From: an uncultured Alphaproteobacteria bacterium
Lineage (GTDB): Bacteria > Pseudomonadota > Alphaproteobacteria > Rs-D84
NCBI GenBank assembly: GCA_944389135.1
Contig: CALXLG010000022.1
Location: 1-36,307 of the forward strand
Direction: 5' to 3'
DNA: 36,307 nucleotides
The translations under genes and the position numbers were made by a program. Position 1 is the first letter of the stretch, and every line of letters starts with the position of its first letter. Positions 23,930 through 32,635 of the stretch are shown here, piece after piece. The notes under the pieces are model-generated. The model was not told where the DNA came from and did not search any database. It saw only the letters and a program-made list of their open reading frames with translations.

Positions 23930-25876
23930 ATGTTACGAGGGTTGTGGGGAGGTAAATATGAGATCATATTCAAGGCAGACGATTTGTCTGGAATTACAGA
24001 TAATGTCTTGCAGTTGGATGAGTTAATCAAAAGACAGCGCATACGGGTGTCTTGGGGAATTATTGGCAGTTCCCTAAGGAATTATGATAAAGATTTTATA
24101 GAGTTTTTGAAAAAGAATAAAAGATTCTCAAGATACCATTTCTTTAATCATGGTTGGTTGCATCTAGGTGGCGAAGAAGATGAATTCAAAAATAAAAATA
24201 TGACCTATCAATTAGAGGCTTTACAGAATACACAAAGAATTGTGGCGGAAAAGATAGGATTGGTTTTGAATACTTTTGGAGCACCTTGTAACCATATTGA
24301 TGACAATACGTTGGATGCTATGGAGCGTATCCCAGAATTGCGCTACTGGTATTATGCGAATCCAAAGACAACAAAAATAAATATACTTCGTTCATTTGAG
24401 TTAGAAAAAGGAGTAGGTAAACCAAATTATGATTTCTTTGTTGAAAACTGGACAAAGTGTACAAATAAAGCGAGAATTTTGACATTTCAGATACACCCAA
24501 ACATGTGGTCACAAGATGCTTTTGCAGAGTTCGAAAAAATAGTTCTTTTTTTGAAAAAGAAAGGTTGCCGTTTTATTACTCCAAACCAAGTGTCACAAAA
24601 AAACACAAAAAGTAAGTTTAGAGAACTGATCGCACGGTTTATACAAAGAAAAAACGCAAAAAAAGAAAGACAACAGATGGTAAAAACGTTCCAAGAACAG
24701 AACAGTAGAACCTTGTCTAAATTGCGGAAAGAGTTGAAGACTGGTCGAAAGATAAAGATTGGATTTTATGTTGTTTTTGACAGTGTTTTCCCTGCCGAAA
24801 AGATTTATAAGGAATGCATAAACGATGATTTATTCGAACCTTTCATTTTTGTAATTCCAGACGTGTCACGCGGCGAAGCCAATATGTGGCACCAAATGGA
24901 CAAGACATATGCGACATTGTCCAAAAAATATAAAAATGTCCGCAAATCGTATGATGAGAAAACCAAGCAATTCATTGATATCAGCGACAGCGTGGACATG
25001 GCGTTCTTTGCAAATCCATATGACGGTATGACTCACGAATTTTATTCAATAGAATATAACGTTAAACATGGGGTGTTGCCACTGTATGTGTCGTATGGCG
25101 CAATGCCAAGCAAAAACGCAATTCGGTCCATTATCACAATGCCTAGTTTAAGCCAAGCATGGCTGGTCTTTGCAGACACGGCGGAAAATTACAACGATTT
25201 TAAGAAATATACAGCTGCCAAAGGCAAAAATGTTATTTTGACTGGTTACTGCAAAATGGATGAATTATCCCAAGTGCCTGTAGAAAAACGCAAACGCACA
25301 AAAATAATAATCGCCCCACATCATACTGTTTCTCATAGGGGGTTACCTTTGTCGACTTTTATGACATATCACAAATTTTTCTTGCGATTGCCAGAATTGT
25401 ATCCTGATATTGATTTCGTATTTCGACCACATCCATTGTTGTTTGTGACATTGTCAAGACCAGAGCTATGGGGAGCAGAACGAGTTCACGAATATATTGC
25501 CAAAATGACCGCACACAAAAACGTAGAATATCAAGACGGTGGTGACTATTTTGATACGTTTATAAATTCCGATGCTTTGATACACGATTGTGCATCATTT
25601 ATGCTGGAATATCTGTATACAGATCATCCTGTATGCTTTTTAATCAAGACAGGGAATAAGAATTCTAAGATCTTTGCAAAGCTGGGATTAAACTGCATAA
25701 AACATCACTACAAGGCATTTAATGAAAAACAGATTCTGGACTTCATTAACGACGTTGTCATAGCTAAAAATGACCCGATGGCAGTTGCCAGACACGCATA
25801 TGCTCAGACATTGAAATTGAATTATCCATACGTGTCACGGGCAATTGTTGAGCACATAAAAGGTTTAATACAATGA
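23930..25876 (+). CDS. Fusion of deacetylase-like domain and CDP-alcohol phosphotransferase (TagF-like)
   Basis: The 648-residue protein begins with a polysaccharide-deacetylase-like domain (about 8-215): FKADD for the metal-binding aspartates, HGWLH for the His pair, GAPCNHID and FQIHPNM for later motifs. A basic linker (about 220-270, KNAKKERQQ) follows. The C-terminal domain (about 275-648) matches the CDP-glycerol glycerophosphotransferase family: IIIAPHHTVS, FVFRPHP and LIHDCASFMLEYLYTDHPV. It would add polyol-phosphate groups to a glycan, and the first domain could remove an acetyl group. The next gene, a TagD-like enzyme, would supply the CDP-alcohol. Overlap with it is 4 bases. Confidence 0.78.
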   Translation: MLRGLWGGKYEIIFKADDLSGITDNVLQLDELIKRQRIRVSWGIIGSSLRNYDKDFIEFLKKNKRFSRYHFFNHGWLHLGGEEDEFKNKNMTYQLEALQNTQRIVAEKIGLVLNTFGAPCNHIDDNTLDAMERIPELRYWYYANPKTTKINILRSFELEKGVGKPNYDFFVENWTKCTNKARILTFQIHPNMWSQDAFAEFEKIVLFLKKKGCRFITPNQVSQKNTKSKFRELIARFIQRKNAKKERQQMVKTFQEQNSRTLSKLRKELKTGRKIKIGFYVVFDSVFPAEKIYKECINDDLFEPFIFVIPDVSRGEANMWHQMDKTYATLSKKYKNVRKSYDEKTKQFIDISDSVDMAFFANPYDGMTHEFYSIEYNVKHGVLPLYVSYGAMPSKNAIRSIITMPSLSQAWLVFADTAENYNDFKKYTAAKGKNVILTGYCKMDELSQVPVEKRKRTKIIIAPHHTVSHRGLPLSTFMTYHKFFLRLPELYPDIDFVFRPHPLLFVTLSRPELWGAERVHEYIAKMTAHKNVEYQDGGDYFDTFINSDALIHDCASFMLEYLYTDHPVCFLIKTGNKNSKIFAKLGLNCIKHHYKAFNEKQILDFINDVVIAKNDPMAVARHAYAQTLKLNYPYVSRAIVEHIKGLIQ

Positions 25877-26280
25877 AAAAAGTACTGACGGTTGGTGTAT
25901 TTGACTATTTCCATTATGGGCATTTGAAAGTCTTTGAACAGGCAAAGGGAATTTGCCCTGATGCTTATCTGATTGTTGCGGTCCAAGAATCTGAGTTCAT
26001 AAAAAATACCAAACCAGATGCAGAAATCTTTTATTCAACTAATGTTCGAACAGAGTTGGTGGCCGCGATAAGATGTGTAGATGAGGTCGTGACATATACA
26101 AATGTTGCCGATATTGTTAAAATATTAGCTTTTGACATCTTTGCAGTTGGTGCCGATCAAAACCATGAGGGTTTTCAGAAAGCAATTAAATACTGTCAAG
26201 AACAGGGAAAACAAGTGGTACGGTTAAAACGTACACCGAACATATCATCTAGTTCTCTAAAACAACAGTTACAAGACTAG
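25873..26280 (+). CDS. Glycerol-3-phosphate cytidylyltransferase-like enzyme (TagD-like)
   Basis: The 135-residue protein shows the nucleotidyltransferase signature GVFDYFHYGHL with His14 and His17, and RTPNISSS near the end in place of the usual R-T-x-G-I-S-T-T. It would make a CDP-activated alcohol from an alcohol phosphate and CTP. Glycerol phosphate is the usual substrate, but related enzymes use other polyols. It sits directly after the TagF-like fusion, so the two are likely partners. Length is typical of the family. Confidence 0.85.
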   Translation: MKKVLTVGVFDYFHYGHLKVFEQAKGICPDAYLIVAVQESEFIKNTKPDAEIFYSTNVRTELVAAIRCVDEVVTYTNVADIVKILAFDIFAVGADQNHEGFQKAIKYCQEQGKQVVRLKRTPNISSSSLKQQLQD

Positions 26281-26289
26281 GATTACAGA

Positions 26290-28011
26290 ATGTTTCAGAT
26301 AGAATTAGAACCAAATCTTGCCAATATCACAGCTGTGAATCCTAACATGTATTATACACGGCTGGATTTAATATATAAAAATGTTTATGTCCTGAAAACA
26401 ACTAGTACAAAGGATGTTATTCAATATATCCCAATTGCATTTGAAAACGACCATTGTTCTATATCGTCATATATGGTCGATATCAGCAAAGATTTATATA
26501 ATGCAATTTTTGCATTTGTTTATACCCATTGGGGAGTAGATAAATTCCATATGCAACACTGTTCTGTACCATTTAAAGGTTTAAAGCAGACACGTCACTA
26601 CCTGCTACAGTTACCAAATACATACCAAGAGTACCTTGGGCAATTTACATCAAAATCAAGAAACAATCTGCGCCGTGAAAAACTGTCCCTAGAACAGATG
26701 TTTAATTGCAAATATGTACATCTATCAAGTCACGATCTGAATTCGGATTTTTTTGAATGTTTTATTCAACAAGCAGCACAAACAAAACAAGAAATGCATA
26801 TTACTGCACAACAATTGCAGAAAATGACAACAGATGCGCTAGTTTTGATGGCGAATGGAAAACCTATTTCAATCGTTTTATACAACAAAATAGAAGGCAG
26901 TACAGATGTTGCCTGCATCAGTATGTCATATGACCCTGCATATAAAGCATACGGTCCTGGTAAGATTTTGTATTACCACTTTATAAAAAATATGACTGAA
27001 CAAAATATGAAACGCATTTATATGGGTGGTGGCGATTACGGTTATAAGAAAAACAGTCACGCAGAAGAAACGATAACATATAACGGCTGCACAAAACTAT
27101 CCACAGCACAAAAAATACTGTTTTCTGCAAAACATTTGATGAAAAAAAAGAAGAAAACACCAGTTATTGTGCGAACAGATGGAGGCATTTGTTCTCAAAT
27201 AGCATTTTACGCATATGGACTAGAACTAGAATCTCGTGGCTTTGATGTATCATATGACCTGAACTGGTTTAAATCATATGCTTTGGATACCAATGGACAA
27301 CATCGGCGTATTTATAGTATTGAACAAGCCTTTCCAAATATTCATACAAAAGAGTGTGATATTAAACAGTGGCGTTGGCTAAGAAAATGGCGGCGACATT
27401 CCGGTATTTTTGCAAAAGACGTAAAAAAAGCAACCTATGTGTCTGGATATCCCACAGATAGAACATTGTTGTTCATAAAGCATCTAGAATTCTTTCGCAA
27501 TAATTTTGCACCTATAGATTCCCAATTATGTGAAAACATGATCAGTCGCATAACAGCATTCCCTTCCTGTGCTGTACATGTTCGCCGTGGGGATTTGTCT
27601 GGGTATAATCCTGCCTATGGTTTTCCACCATCTGTTGATTACTTTATCCAAGCCATAGAATTTATAAAATCACGGAATAAAGATGTCACGTTTTATTTCT
27701 TTTCTGACGAAATAGACTGGGTTCAAGCAGTTGTTGTTCCCAAACTATCACTAGACACAAAATATGCTCTGGTAGATAGTTTTGATTCCGATAAGGGGTA
27801 TTTGGATTTATATACAATGTCACACGCAGATTATGTCGTTGCATCTCAAGGCAGTTTTGGAATATTTGCCGCATTGTTATCAAAAAAACAACCGTTATTG
27901 ATCATGTCTCGTTATAACCAGAATATACTGGATCACTATCCAAACTGTATGTATATAAACGAAGATATTAAGCAAAAACAATTACAGGAAAAGAAAGGAC
28001 AAACAGAATGA
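26290..28011 (+). CDS. Fusion of GNAT-like (CelD/BcsL type) and GT11 fucosyltransferase-like domains
   Basis: The 573-residue protein has an N-terminal part (about 60-270) with the acetyltransferase_6 pattern: [13 protein letters not shown], a helical stretch, [19 protein letters not shown] and [13 protein letters not shown]. The second part (about 290-560) begins [22 protein letters not shown], a GT11 start-type motif, and carries VHVRRGDL (about 429-436), the donor-binding HxRRGD motif of alpha-1,2-fucosyltransferases. Later come [10 protein letters not shown] and [16 protein letters not shown]. The join is at the MKKKKKTP linker. Acylation plus fucose transfer on one chain is inferred. It overlaps the aminotransferase gene by 4 bases. 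Confidence 0.78.
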   Translation: MFQIELEPNLANITAVNPNMYYTRLDLIYKNVYVLKTTSTKDVIQYIPIAFENDHCSISSYMVDISKDLYNAIFAFVYTHWGVDKFHMQHCSVPFKGLKQTRHYLLQLPNTYQEYLGQFTSKSRNNLRREKLSLEQMFNCKYVHLSSHDLNSDFFECFIQQAAQTKQEMHITAQQLQKMTTDALVLMANGKPISIVLYNKIEGSTDVACISMSYDPAYKAYGPGKILYYHFIKNMTEQNMKRIYMGGGDYGYKKNSHAEETITYNGCTKLSTAQKILFSAKHLMKKKKKTPVIVRTDGGICSQIAFYAYGLELESRGFDVSYDLNWFKSYALDTNGQHRRIYSIEQAFPNIHTKECDIKQWRWLRKWRRHSGIFAKDVKKATYVSGYPTDRTLLFIKHLEFFRNNFAPIDSQLCENMISRITAFPSCAVHVRRGDLSGYNPAYGFPPSVDYFIQAIEFIKSRNKDVTFYFFSDEIDWVQAVVVPKLSLDTKYALVDSFDSDKGYLDLYTMSHADYVVASQGSFGIFAALLSKKQPLLIMSRYNQNILDHYPNCMYINEDIKQKQLQEKKGQTE

Positions 28012-29096
28012 TAAAATTCTTGGATTTAGAAAAAGTAAACAATCGGTTTCGTGCCGATATCGATAATCGTATTCGTGATATTTTGGATGCCGGTTGGTAT
28101 TTATCTGGAAAATATAACGAAGAATTCACCGCACATTTTGCAGAGTTTTGTGGGACAAAATATGCTATCGGTGTGGCAAACGGACTAGATGCCCTGAATC
28201 TGATTATTCGTGGGTATGGCTGGGGGGCTGGCGATGAAATTATAGTACCGGCAAATACGTTTATTGCGACCATTTTGGCGATTTCTGAAAACAACTGTAC
28301 ACCTGTGTTGGTGGAACCAGATATAAACACATACAACATCAATCCTGATTTGATCGAGGCTGCAATTACAACACGTACCAAAGCGATTTTGTTAGTGCAT
28401 TTGTATGGTCAGGCGGTTCAAATGGATAAAATCTGGGAATTAGCCAAGAAATATAACCTGAAAGTCATTGAAGATGCCGCCCAAGCACATGGGGCTATGT
28501 ATAACGGTCGCAGAGTAGGAAATCTGGGGGATGCCGCCGCATTTTCATTCTATCCAGGCAAAAACCTGGGGGCATTCGGTGATGCAGGTGGGGTGACAAC
28601 CAACGATCCAGAATTATATGAAAAAATCCGTGCCATCGCCAATTATGGTTCTGATTACAAATATCACCATGTTTACAAGGGTATCAATTCTCGTTTGGAT
28701 GAAATTCAGGCGGCAATATTGGATGCAAAACTGCCACATTTGGATGCGGATAATGCACGCAGACGTGAAATAGCAACCGCATACCGGACACGTATCACCA
28801 ATCCTAAAATTATATTGCCAAAGACATACGATGAAAACGCACATGTGTGGCACGTATTCGTGATTCGTACAGAAAACCGTGATGCGTTGGCAAAATACCT
28901 GAACGATAATGATATTCAGACGAATATCCATTATCCAACACCTCCACACAAACAAGGCGCATACAGCGAATTGGCGAACCAATCGTTCTCAGTCAGCGAA
29001 GAAATCCATCGCACGTGCCTGTCTTTGCCGATATCACCTGTTTTAACCGATGAAGAAGTAGGAAGAATTATAGGGGTAATCAATGCCTGGAATTAA
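28008..29096 (+). CDS. fdtB: dTDP-3-oxo-6-deoxyhexose aminotransferase (FdtB/QdtB family)
   Basis: The 362-residue protein is a DegT/DnrJ/EryC1 sugar aminotransferase. [15 protein letters not shown], the EDAAQAHGA motif with Asp156 and the PLP lysine Lys185 in [16 protein letters not shown] are all present. It would use glutamate to aminate the 3-oxo sugar made by the FdtA-like enzyme. FdtA, FdtC and FdtB lie in one operon but not side by side. RmlA and RmlB, needed to make the precursor, are not in the window. Start overlaps the preceding gene, and the end overlaps the next by 14 bases. Confidence 0.92.
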   Translation: MIKFLDLEKVNNRFRADIDNRIRDILDAGWYLSGKYNEEFTAHFAEFCGTKYAIGVANGLDALNLIIRGYGWGAGDEIIVPANTFIATILAISENNCTPVLVEPDINTYNINPDLIEAAITTRTKAILLVHLYGQAVQMDKIWELAKKYNLKVIEDAAQAHGAMYNGRRVGNLGDAAAFSFYPGKNLGAFGDAGGVTTNDPELYEKIRAIANYGSDYKYHHVYKGINSRLDEIQAAILDAKLPHLDADNARRREIATAYRTRITNPKIILPKTYDENAHVWHVFVIRTENRDALAKYLNDNDIQTNIHYPTPPHKQGAYSELANQSFSVSEEIHRTCLSLPISPVLTDEEVGRIIGVINAWN

Positions 29097-30171
29097 GAAA
29101 GGAACTGTATCTATTTTATGTCCATCATATAATCATGAACTGTATGTTGCCAGTTTTATGGACAGTGTAATGGCACAGACAAACCAAAACTGGGAATTGG
29201 TTATAATAGATGATAATTCAACTGATGGTAATGCGGAAATTATAAAGAAATACACGGACCCACGTATTAAACTGATAGAGCACAAATGGAATCAGGGTAT
29301 AAATGCAGGGCTAAATCATGCATTTGAGGTGGCAACAGGTGAATTTGTATCGTTTTGCGCATCAGATGATATGCTTTGCCCAGATTATGTGGAAAATGTA
29401 TTAAAAACGTTTAATGAACACCCAACAACAGATATTGTATATTGTGATTTACAACTGATTGATAACGACAATAAGGTTTTGAGGGGGGAAAAGTGGAAAA
29501 ATATAGTTGGTACACGTTTTGAGCTAGTGCGCAGACTGTTTTTACGTGGAAACTGCATGTTGTCACCTGGGCTGGCGATGCGTCGTAATGCAATGCGAGC
29601 TTTATATCCATTACCATTGGCAATATCGCAATACCAAGACTATAAAATGCATATAGATTTATTGTTGAACTTTGATTTTGTTATTATGGATAAGATTTGT
29701 GTATGGTACAGAAAGCCATCTATGAAATCTGGCATTAGTAACTGGGATGTTGCTACATTGAAAATCCGTGATTTAGAAGAAAATACTTTAATGAACACAA
29801 TGCTTCAAATAAAGACAGTTCGACAATTAAAACAGATATTTACCCCTGAACAGTTGGAACCATTTGGTCAAATGACCAATAAGTTTATCCCATATTATCT
29901 GGGTATGTTGGCATTAAAGTATGGGGAAACAGAATATAAACAACTGTGGGGATACCATACAGTTGCAAAATTCTTGGACGAATCTAATAATTATCAGGAG
30001 GTTCAGGACAAATACGGATTTAATTTCAAAGAATACCTAGGATTGGTTCGTTATATGGGTGAATCAGGATGGTTTAAAAAGTATCAGAAATACAAAAAAC
30101 TGTTCAACATTATGCTTGTGTTGGTGTTGTTTTTTGCTTTGACTACAAGTATTTATAATTTTATAGCATAG
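29083..30171 (+). CDS. Family 2 glycosyltransferase with C-terminal membrane segment
   Basis: The 362-residue protein has the GT2 pattern: [33 protein letters not shown] and [15 protein letters not shown], where the SDD is the metal-binding site. A hydrophobic segment at about 343-360 ([19 protein letters not shown]) may anchor it to the inner membrane. It is the last gene of the operon. The donor is unknown. Confidence 0.85.
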   Translation: MPGIKKGTVSILCPSYNHELYVASFMDSVMAQTNQNWELVIIDDNSTDGNAEIIKKYTDPRIKLIEHKWNQGINAGLNHAFEVATGEFVSFCASDDMLCPDYVENVLKTFNEHPTTDIVYCDLQLIDNDNKVLRGEKWKNIVGTRFELVRRLFLRGNCMLSPGLAMRRNAMRALYPLPLAISQYQDYKMHIDLLLNFDFVIMDKICVWYRKPSMKSGISNWDVATLKIRDLEENTLMNTMLQIKTVRQLKQIFTPEQLEPFGQMTNKFIPYYLGMLALKYGETEYKQLWGYHTVAKFLDESNNYQEVQDKYGFNFKEYLGLVRYMGESGWFKKYQKYKKLFNIMLVLVLFFALTTSIYNFIA

Positions 30172-30185
30172 GCAAATAAAACCGC

Positions 30186-30213
30186 TGAACAGCATCCGAG
30201 AGGGTGCTGTTCA
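30186..30213. terminator. Hairpin between convergent genes
   Basis: A 12-bp stem (30186-30197 with 30202-30213, one G-T pair) has a 4-base loop GAGA. No T run follows on the + strand; on the minus strand it is followed by GCGGTTTTATTTG, so it better fits termination of the reverse-strand fibre-like gene. It could also act in both directions. Confidence 0.5.
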
Positions 30214-30286
30214 ACAATATAAATCCACAGGAGCTTCCTATAGGGTTCTGTGCCATTTAAATATAATTTAAAAATGTGTTTTGGGG

Positions 30287-30748
30287 TTAATAAGAAAAAC
30301 CAGCTACGTACCAATATGCTTCGCTCTGTGCCACAGAGCTTTCAGTTCTTATTCTGAAAGACGTTTGGGTTTTCTGGTCAGCATTTATAGAATAAGAAAT
30401 ATTGCCAGAGATTGCTAAATTTAGAGTCAGAGTTATGCCATATTTATTGTCCCGCATTTTGACAGGTAAAGTGATTGTTTCATCTTTACTGCCATAGCCA
30501 GCTTGTTCTATCCAGCCCGATTTATATTTGCGATACCACTTTGTACCGTCTGAATTCATCCAGCTATCCACAATATAGTCCGCAGAGTCCAGCTCACTCT
30601 TCTTTGCTAAGATAGTGCCACCTACAGTTTCTCCGTCATGAACACGCAATGTGTTATTGGTAGTGTCCATTGTAACTTCGCCGATAGCGCCAGTAAAATT
30701 TTCGTGTTCTTCCGCAGTTCCACGGCGAATTTGTATTTGCCTAGACAT
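30287..30748 (-). CDS. Orphan tail-fibre-like protein with Mtd_N-type domain
   Basis: The 153-residue protein starts MSRQIQIRRGTAEEHENFTG and continues AIGEVTMDTTNNTLRVHDGET, a pattern of the N-terminal domain of major tropism determinant and of many phage fibres. The C-terminal half (WYRKYKSGWIEQAGYGS, then YGITLTLNLAISG) resembles the terminal beta-domain of fibres. AAAGGG lies before ATG 30748. No other phage gene is next to it, and it opposes the glycan operon. It could be a remnant of a lost prophage or a captured glycan-binding protein. The prophage tail genes end about 14 kb to the left. Confidence 0.7.
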   Translation of the reverse strand: MSRQIQIRRGTAEEHENFTGAIGEVTMDTTNNTLRVHDGETVGGTILAKKSELDSADYIVDSWMNSDGTKWYRKYKSGWIEQAGYGSKDETITLPVKMRDNKYGITLTLNLAISGNISYSINADQKTQTSFRIRTESSVAQSEAYWYVAGFSY

Positions 30749-31313
30749 AGGTTCCCTTTTGTTTTTTATCTATTTTTTGTTCTACTCAACCCGTAGTTAA
30801 GTGCAAAATATATTGTTGTTAAAAACGACTATAAATAAAAATACGATCGAAACGAGTCGATCGTTACAAATAAATCCTCTTATGATGAAGTATACCACAA
30901 ACGACCATAAAAATCAATAGTTTTTTTATTTTGTATGTCAATGACAAAAAATAATTGATAATGCAGTAATTGAGAAATATGATTTTTGCGTCAAGGAAAG
31001 TTTTTTGAATATAACAGCATAGTTTTAACAGAGATAAAAAAGAAGATACATTGAAGAAGATAATGCGTTTCTAGTATTGTCTATTCGGGCGCATTTTATG
31101 CCACGTATTTATAATTTATTTGTTAAAACAGGGGTATGATTTTAGCCCCTGAAATCATCTCTGAAATCACACAGATTTAATACTTGAAATCAGAGATGAT
31201 TTCAGCAGTAATGGTATATATTACTGTGTGTCAAATATGTGTTTTTGTTTTACAACTAGGGCAATTTAGAGCAACTTTCGTCCAATTTTGCATAAAAACG
31301 GGGCAGCCGAAAG
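30749..31313. other. Intergenic stretch with hairpins, no coding support
   Basis: No open frame here looks real. It holds a perfect 6-bp stem CGATCG at about 30843 and 30857 with an 8-base loop, followed on the minus strand by a T-rich tract, and a long perfect inverted repeat at 31149-31205. The rest is AT-rich. Transcript start sites are not clear. Confidence 0.6.
31149..31205. repeat. Perfect 16-bp inverted repeat with 25-base spacer
   Basis: CTGAAATCATCTCTGA at 31149-31164 and TCAGAGATGATTTCAG at 31190-31205 are exact reverse complements. The short word GAAATCA occurs several times in and between the arms. It lies about 140 bases outside the tRNA-Asn fragment, on the chromosome-proximal side by my reading. 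It could be a protein-binding site, an RNA hairpin or a small transposable relic. Confidence 0.85.
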
Positions 31314-31341
31314 ACAATAAAAAATCCGCAGAAATCTGCGG
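31314..31341 (-). terminator. Terminator behind the tRNA-Asn fragment
   Basis: On the minus strand CCGCAG and CTGCGG form a 6- to 7-bp stem (31326-31341), followed by GGATTTTTTATTG. It lies directly after the CCA of the tRNA fragment, as the native tRNA terminator would. Confidence 0.75.
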
Positions 31342-31348
31342 AAATTCG

Positions 31349-31394
31349 TGGCTCGGGCAACTGGACTCGAACCAGTGACATACGGATTAACAGT
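31349..31394 (-). other. 3' half of tRNA-Asn (GTT), attachment-site scar
   Basis: The minus strand carries ACTGTTAATCCG, with anticodon GTT in the loop, then TATGTCACTGG, the TTCGAGT loop, CCAGT, acceptor strand TGCCCGA, G and CCA. This is the 3' half of tRNA-Asn, and much of it equals the E. coli gene as I recall it. On the 5' side the sequence GCCAGTTCATA does not form a D-arm or acceptor strand, so the gene is incomplete. A break in the anticodon loop is the usual crossover of tyrosine-recombinase islands. The intact tRNA should lie at the far end of the island. Confidence 0.85.
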
Positions 31395-32048
31395 TATGAA
31401 CTGGCGGGGCAAAAAATACCTGATTTCTGCGGGTTTGCTGAGATTTTTGTGGTGTGTGATAAAAACCCGTATGTCAAATGTATGTTTTAAAGAACATATA
31501 TAGAAGATATAAAAACCAATCTCCATACACCATTTTTTGTGTGTTCCCCAATAACTTAAATGAATTCTCATTAGAGAAATGAAATAAACATACATTTCAG
31601 CCAAACATACATGTATGGAAAATAGTGCAAAAATGCCCAAAAATCGCGATACTTGGACCTAGTGAATATGTCGAATTTGACATACCGTATGTGCACATAC
31701 GCACATACATTTTTAAGAAATTAAATTGATATGTAAATCAACTTTTCCCGTTTATTTGTGTTGAAAATCCGGTATGTTTTTTAGTGTGTTATGTATGTAA
31801 AAATAATCCCAAAACAACAGTATGCGCCGTATATAAAATCTCGCAAAAAGCGCATTTAAAGATTTTTATTTATTATCGGGACCTAATTTACGGTATAATA
31901 TTAGCATTGAGAAGATTGCGTCTTCAAGTTGATATAGACAGATTGTTTTTTATTGTGTAAAATATATTTTTGTATAGACATAAGAGTGGTGTGTTGCGGC
32001 CAAATTGGGTATAAAAACAAAAAATAGAGAAACGCATCAAGATTTTTC
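31395..32048. other. Intergenic stretch with clustered GTATGT/ACATAC words
   Basis: No supported gene is seen. GTATG or CATAC words recur in both orientations: around 31465-31480, 31588-31615, 31676-31712 and 31770-31798, including the palindromic GTATGTGCACATAC and CATACATGTATG. The cluster lies on the island side of the tRNA fragment, so integrase arm sites, an origin or a repressor array are possible. An ATCAAGATTTTTCTTGA inverted repeat sits at its right end. Confidence 0.55.
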
Positions 32049-32052
32049 TTGA
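32037..32052. promoter_or_regulatory. Inverted repeat overlapping the -35, operator-like
   Basis: TCAAGA at 32037-32042 and TCTTGA at 32047-32052 form a 6-bp dyad with a TTTT centre. The right arm shares four bases with the -35 box that follows. A repressor bound here would block the promoter of the winged-helix-like gene. Confidence 0.4.
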
Positions 32053-32077
32053 CAATGTTACAAAGATAATCTAAAAT
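32049..32077 (+). promoter_or_regulatory. Near-consensus sigma-70 promoter
   Basis: TTGACA at 32049-32054 and TAAAAT at 32072-32077 are exactly 17 bases apart. Predicted start near 32084 gives a short leader of about 26 bases before ATG 32110. It is the best promoter match in the window. Confidence 0.8.
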
Positions 32078-32109
32078 GGTTCTAGATTTGAAAACCAAGG
32101 AGTGCCAAA

Positions 32110-32457
32110 ATGAACTCGAATATGGATATTTTTAATACGTATAACATAGGTGATATCCCAGAAGCCATAAGGTCTGGGCTTCGTCAGGATGATTATGCGG
32201 ACCAAATTATTCAGTTGTTTAAGTTGGCGGGACCAGGGGTTGATTTAACTGTGGATAATATAACGGTTGCGTATTATCGTAAATTTACTGCGGGGACAAA
32301 TAACGAACCGAAGAAAAAAAATGCGATTATGGCTAAATTATATACCATGGGACGAGATAAAGATTGTCCGATAATTTCTGTGCCAGGGAAAAAGGGGGTG
32401 TACAGATTAAAAACATCCGATGAACAAAAGGAACAAGAAAATGCGGACGAAGCATAG
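32110..32457 (+). CDS. Small winged-helix-like protein, unknown function
   Basis: The 115-residue protein has a helical first part (DDYADQIIQLFKLAG), then TVDNITVAYYRKFTAGTNNEPKK and KKNAIMAKLYTMGRDKDCPI, ending with GKKGVYRLK. Helix-helix followed by a short hairpin with G-x-YRL is a common winged-helix pattern. The C-terminus is charged. An AAGGAG site lies 8 bases before ATG. Strong promoter and island position suggest a regulator, possibly of the restriction genes, but no family is recognised. Confidence 0.65.
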   Translation: MNSNMDIFNTYNIGDIPEAIRSGLRQDDYADQIIQLFKLAGPGVDLTVDNITVAYYRKFTAGTNNEPKKKNAIMAKLYTMGRDKDCPIISVPGKKGVYRLKTSDEQKEQENADEA

Positions 32458-32468
32458 ATAAAATAATA

Positions 32469-32496
32469 AAACCGCTGGGCCTGAACCCAACGGTTT
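32469..32496 (+). terminator. Hairpin after the winged-helix-like gene
   Basis: AAACCG and CGGTTT with an inner TGGG/CCCA pair form a stem across 32469-32496. The T run is short on the + strand; on the minus strand TTTTATTATTT follows. A second inverted pair GTGTAAAA (32512-32519) and TTTTACAC (32541-32548) lies just behind it. Confidence 0.45.
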
Positions 32497-32635
32497 CAGA
32501 ATTTACCCATTGTGTAAAAGGTAAACCTAAGCTAATGCCATTTTACACGATCCTAAAACAAATGTCAAGTTGCGAACTTGCTCTTTCCCGGGGTAAACAA
32601 GAGGAGGGTTAAGGGGGTACAAAAAGGAAAGGAAA

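Noticed and set aside
30287-30748. Diversity-generating retroelement with an Mtd-like target
   Set aside because: No reverse transcriptase, no template repeat and no adenine-biased variable repeat can be seen near it.
31184-31378. Open frame ending near the tRNA fragment
   Set aside because: Its last residues derive from the antisense of tRNA-Asn and there is no ribosome site; the match of such endings to database proteins is a known artefact.
31349-31480. A complete tRNA gene
   Set aside because: No D-arm or matching 5' acceptor strand is found on the 5' side of the fragment.
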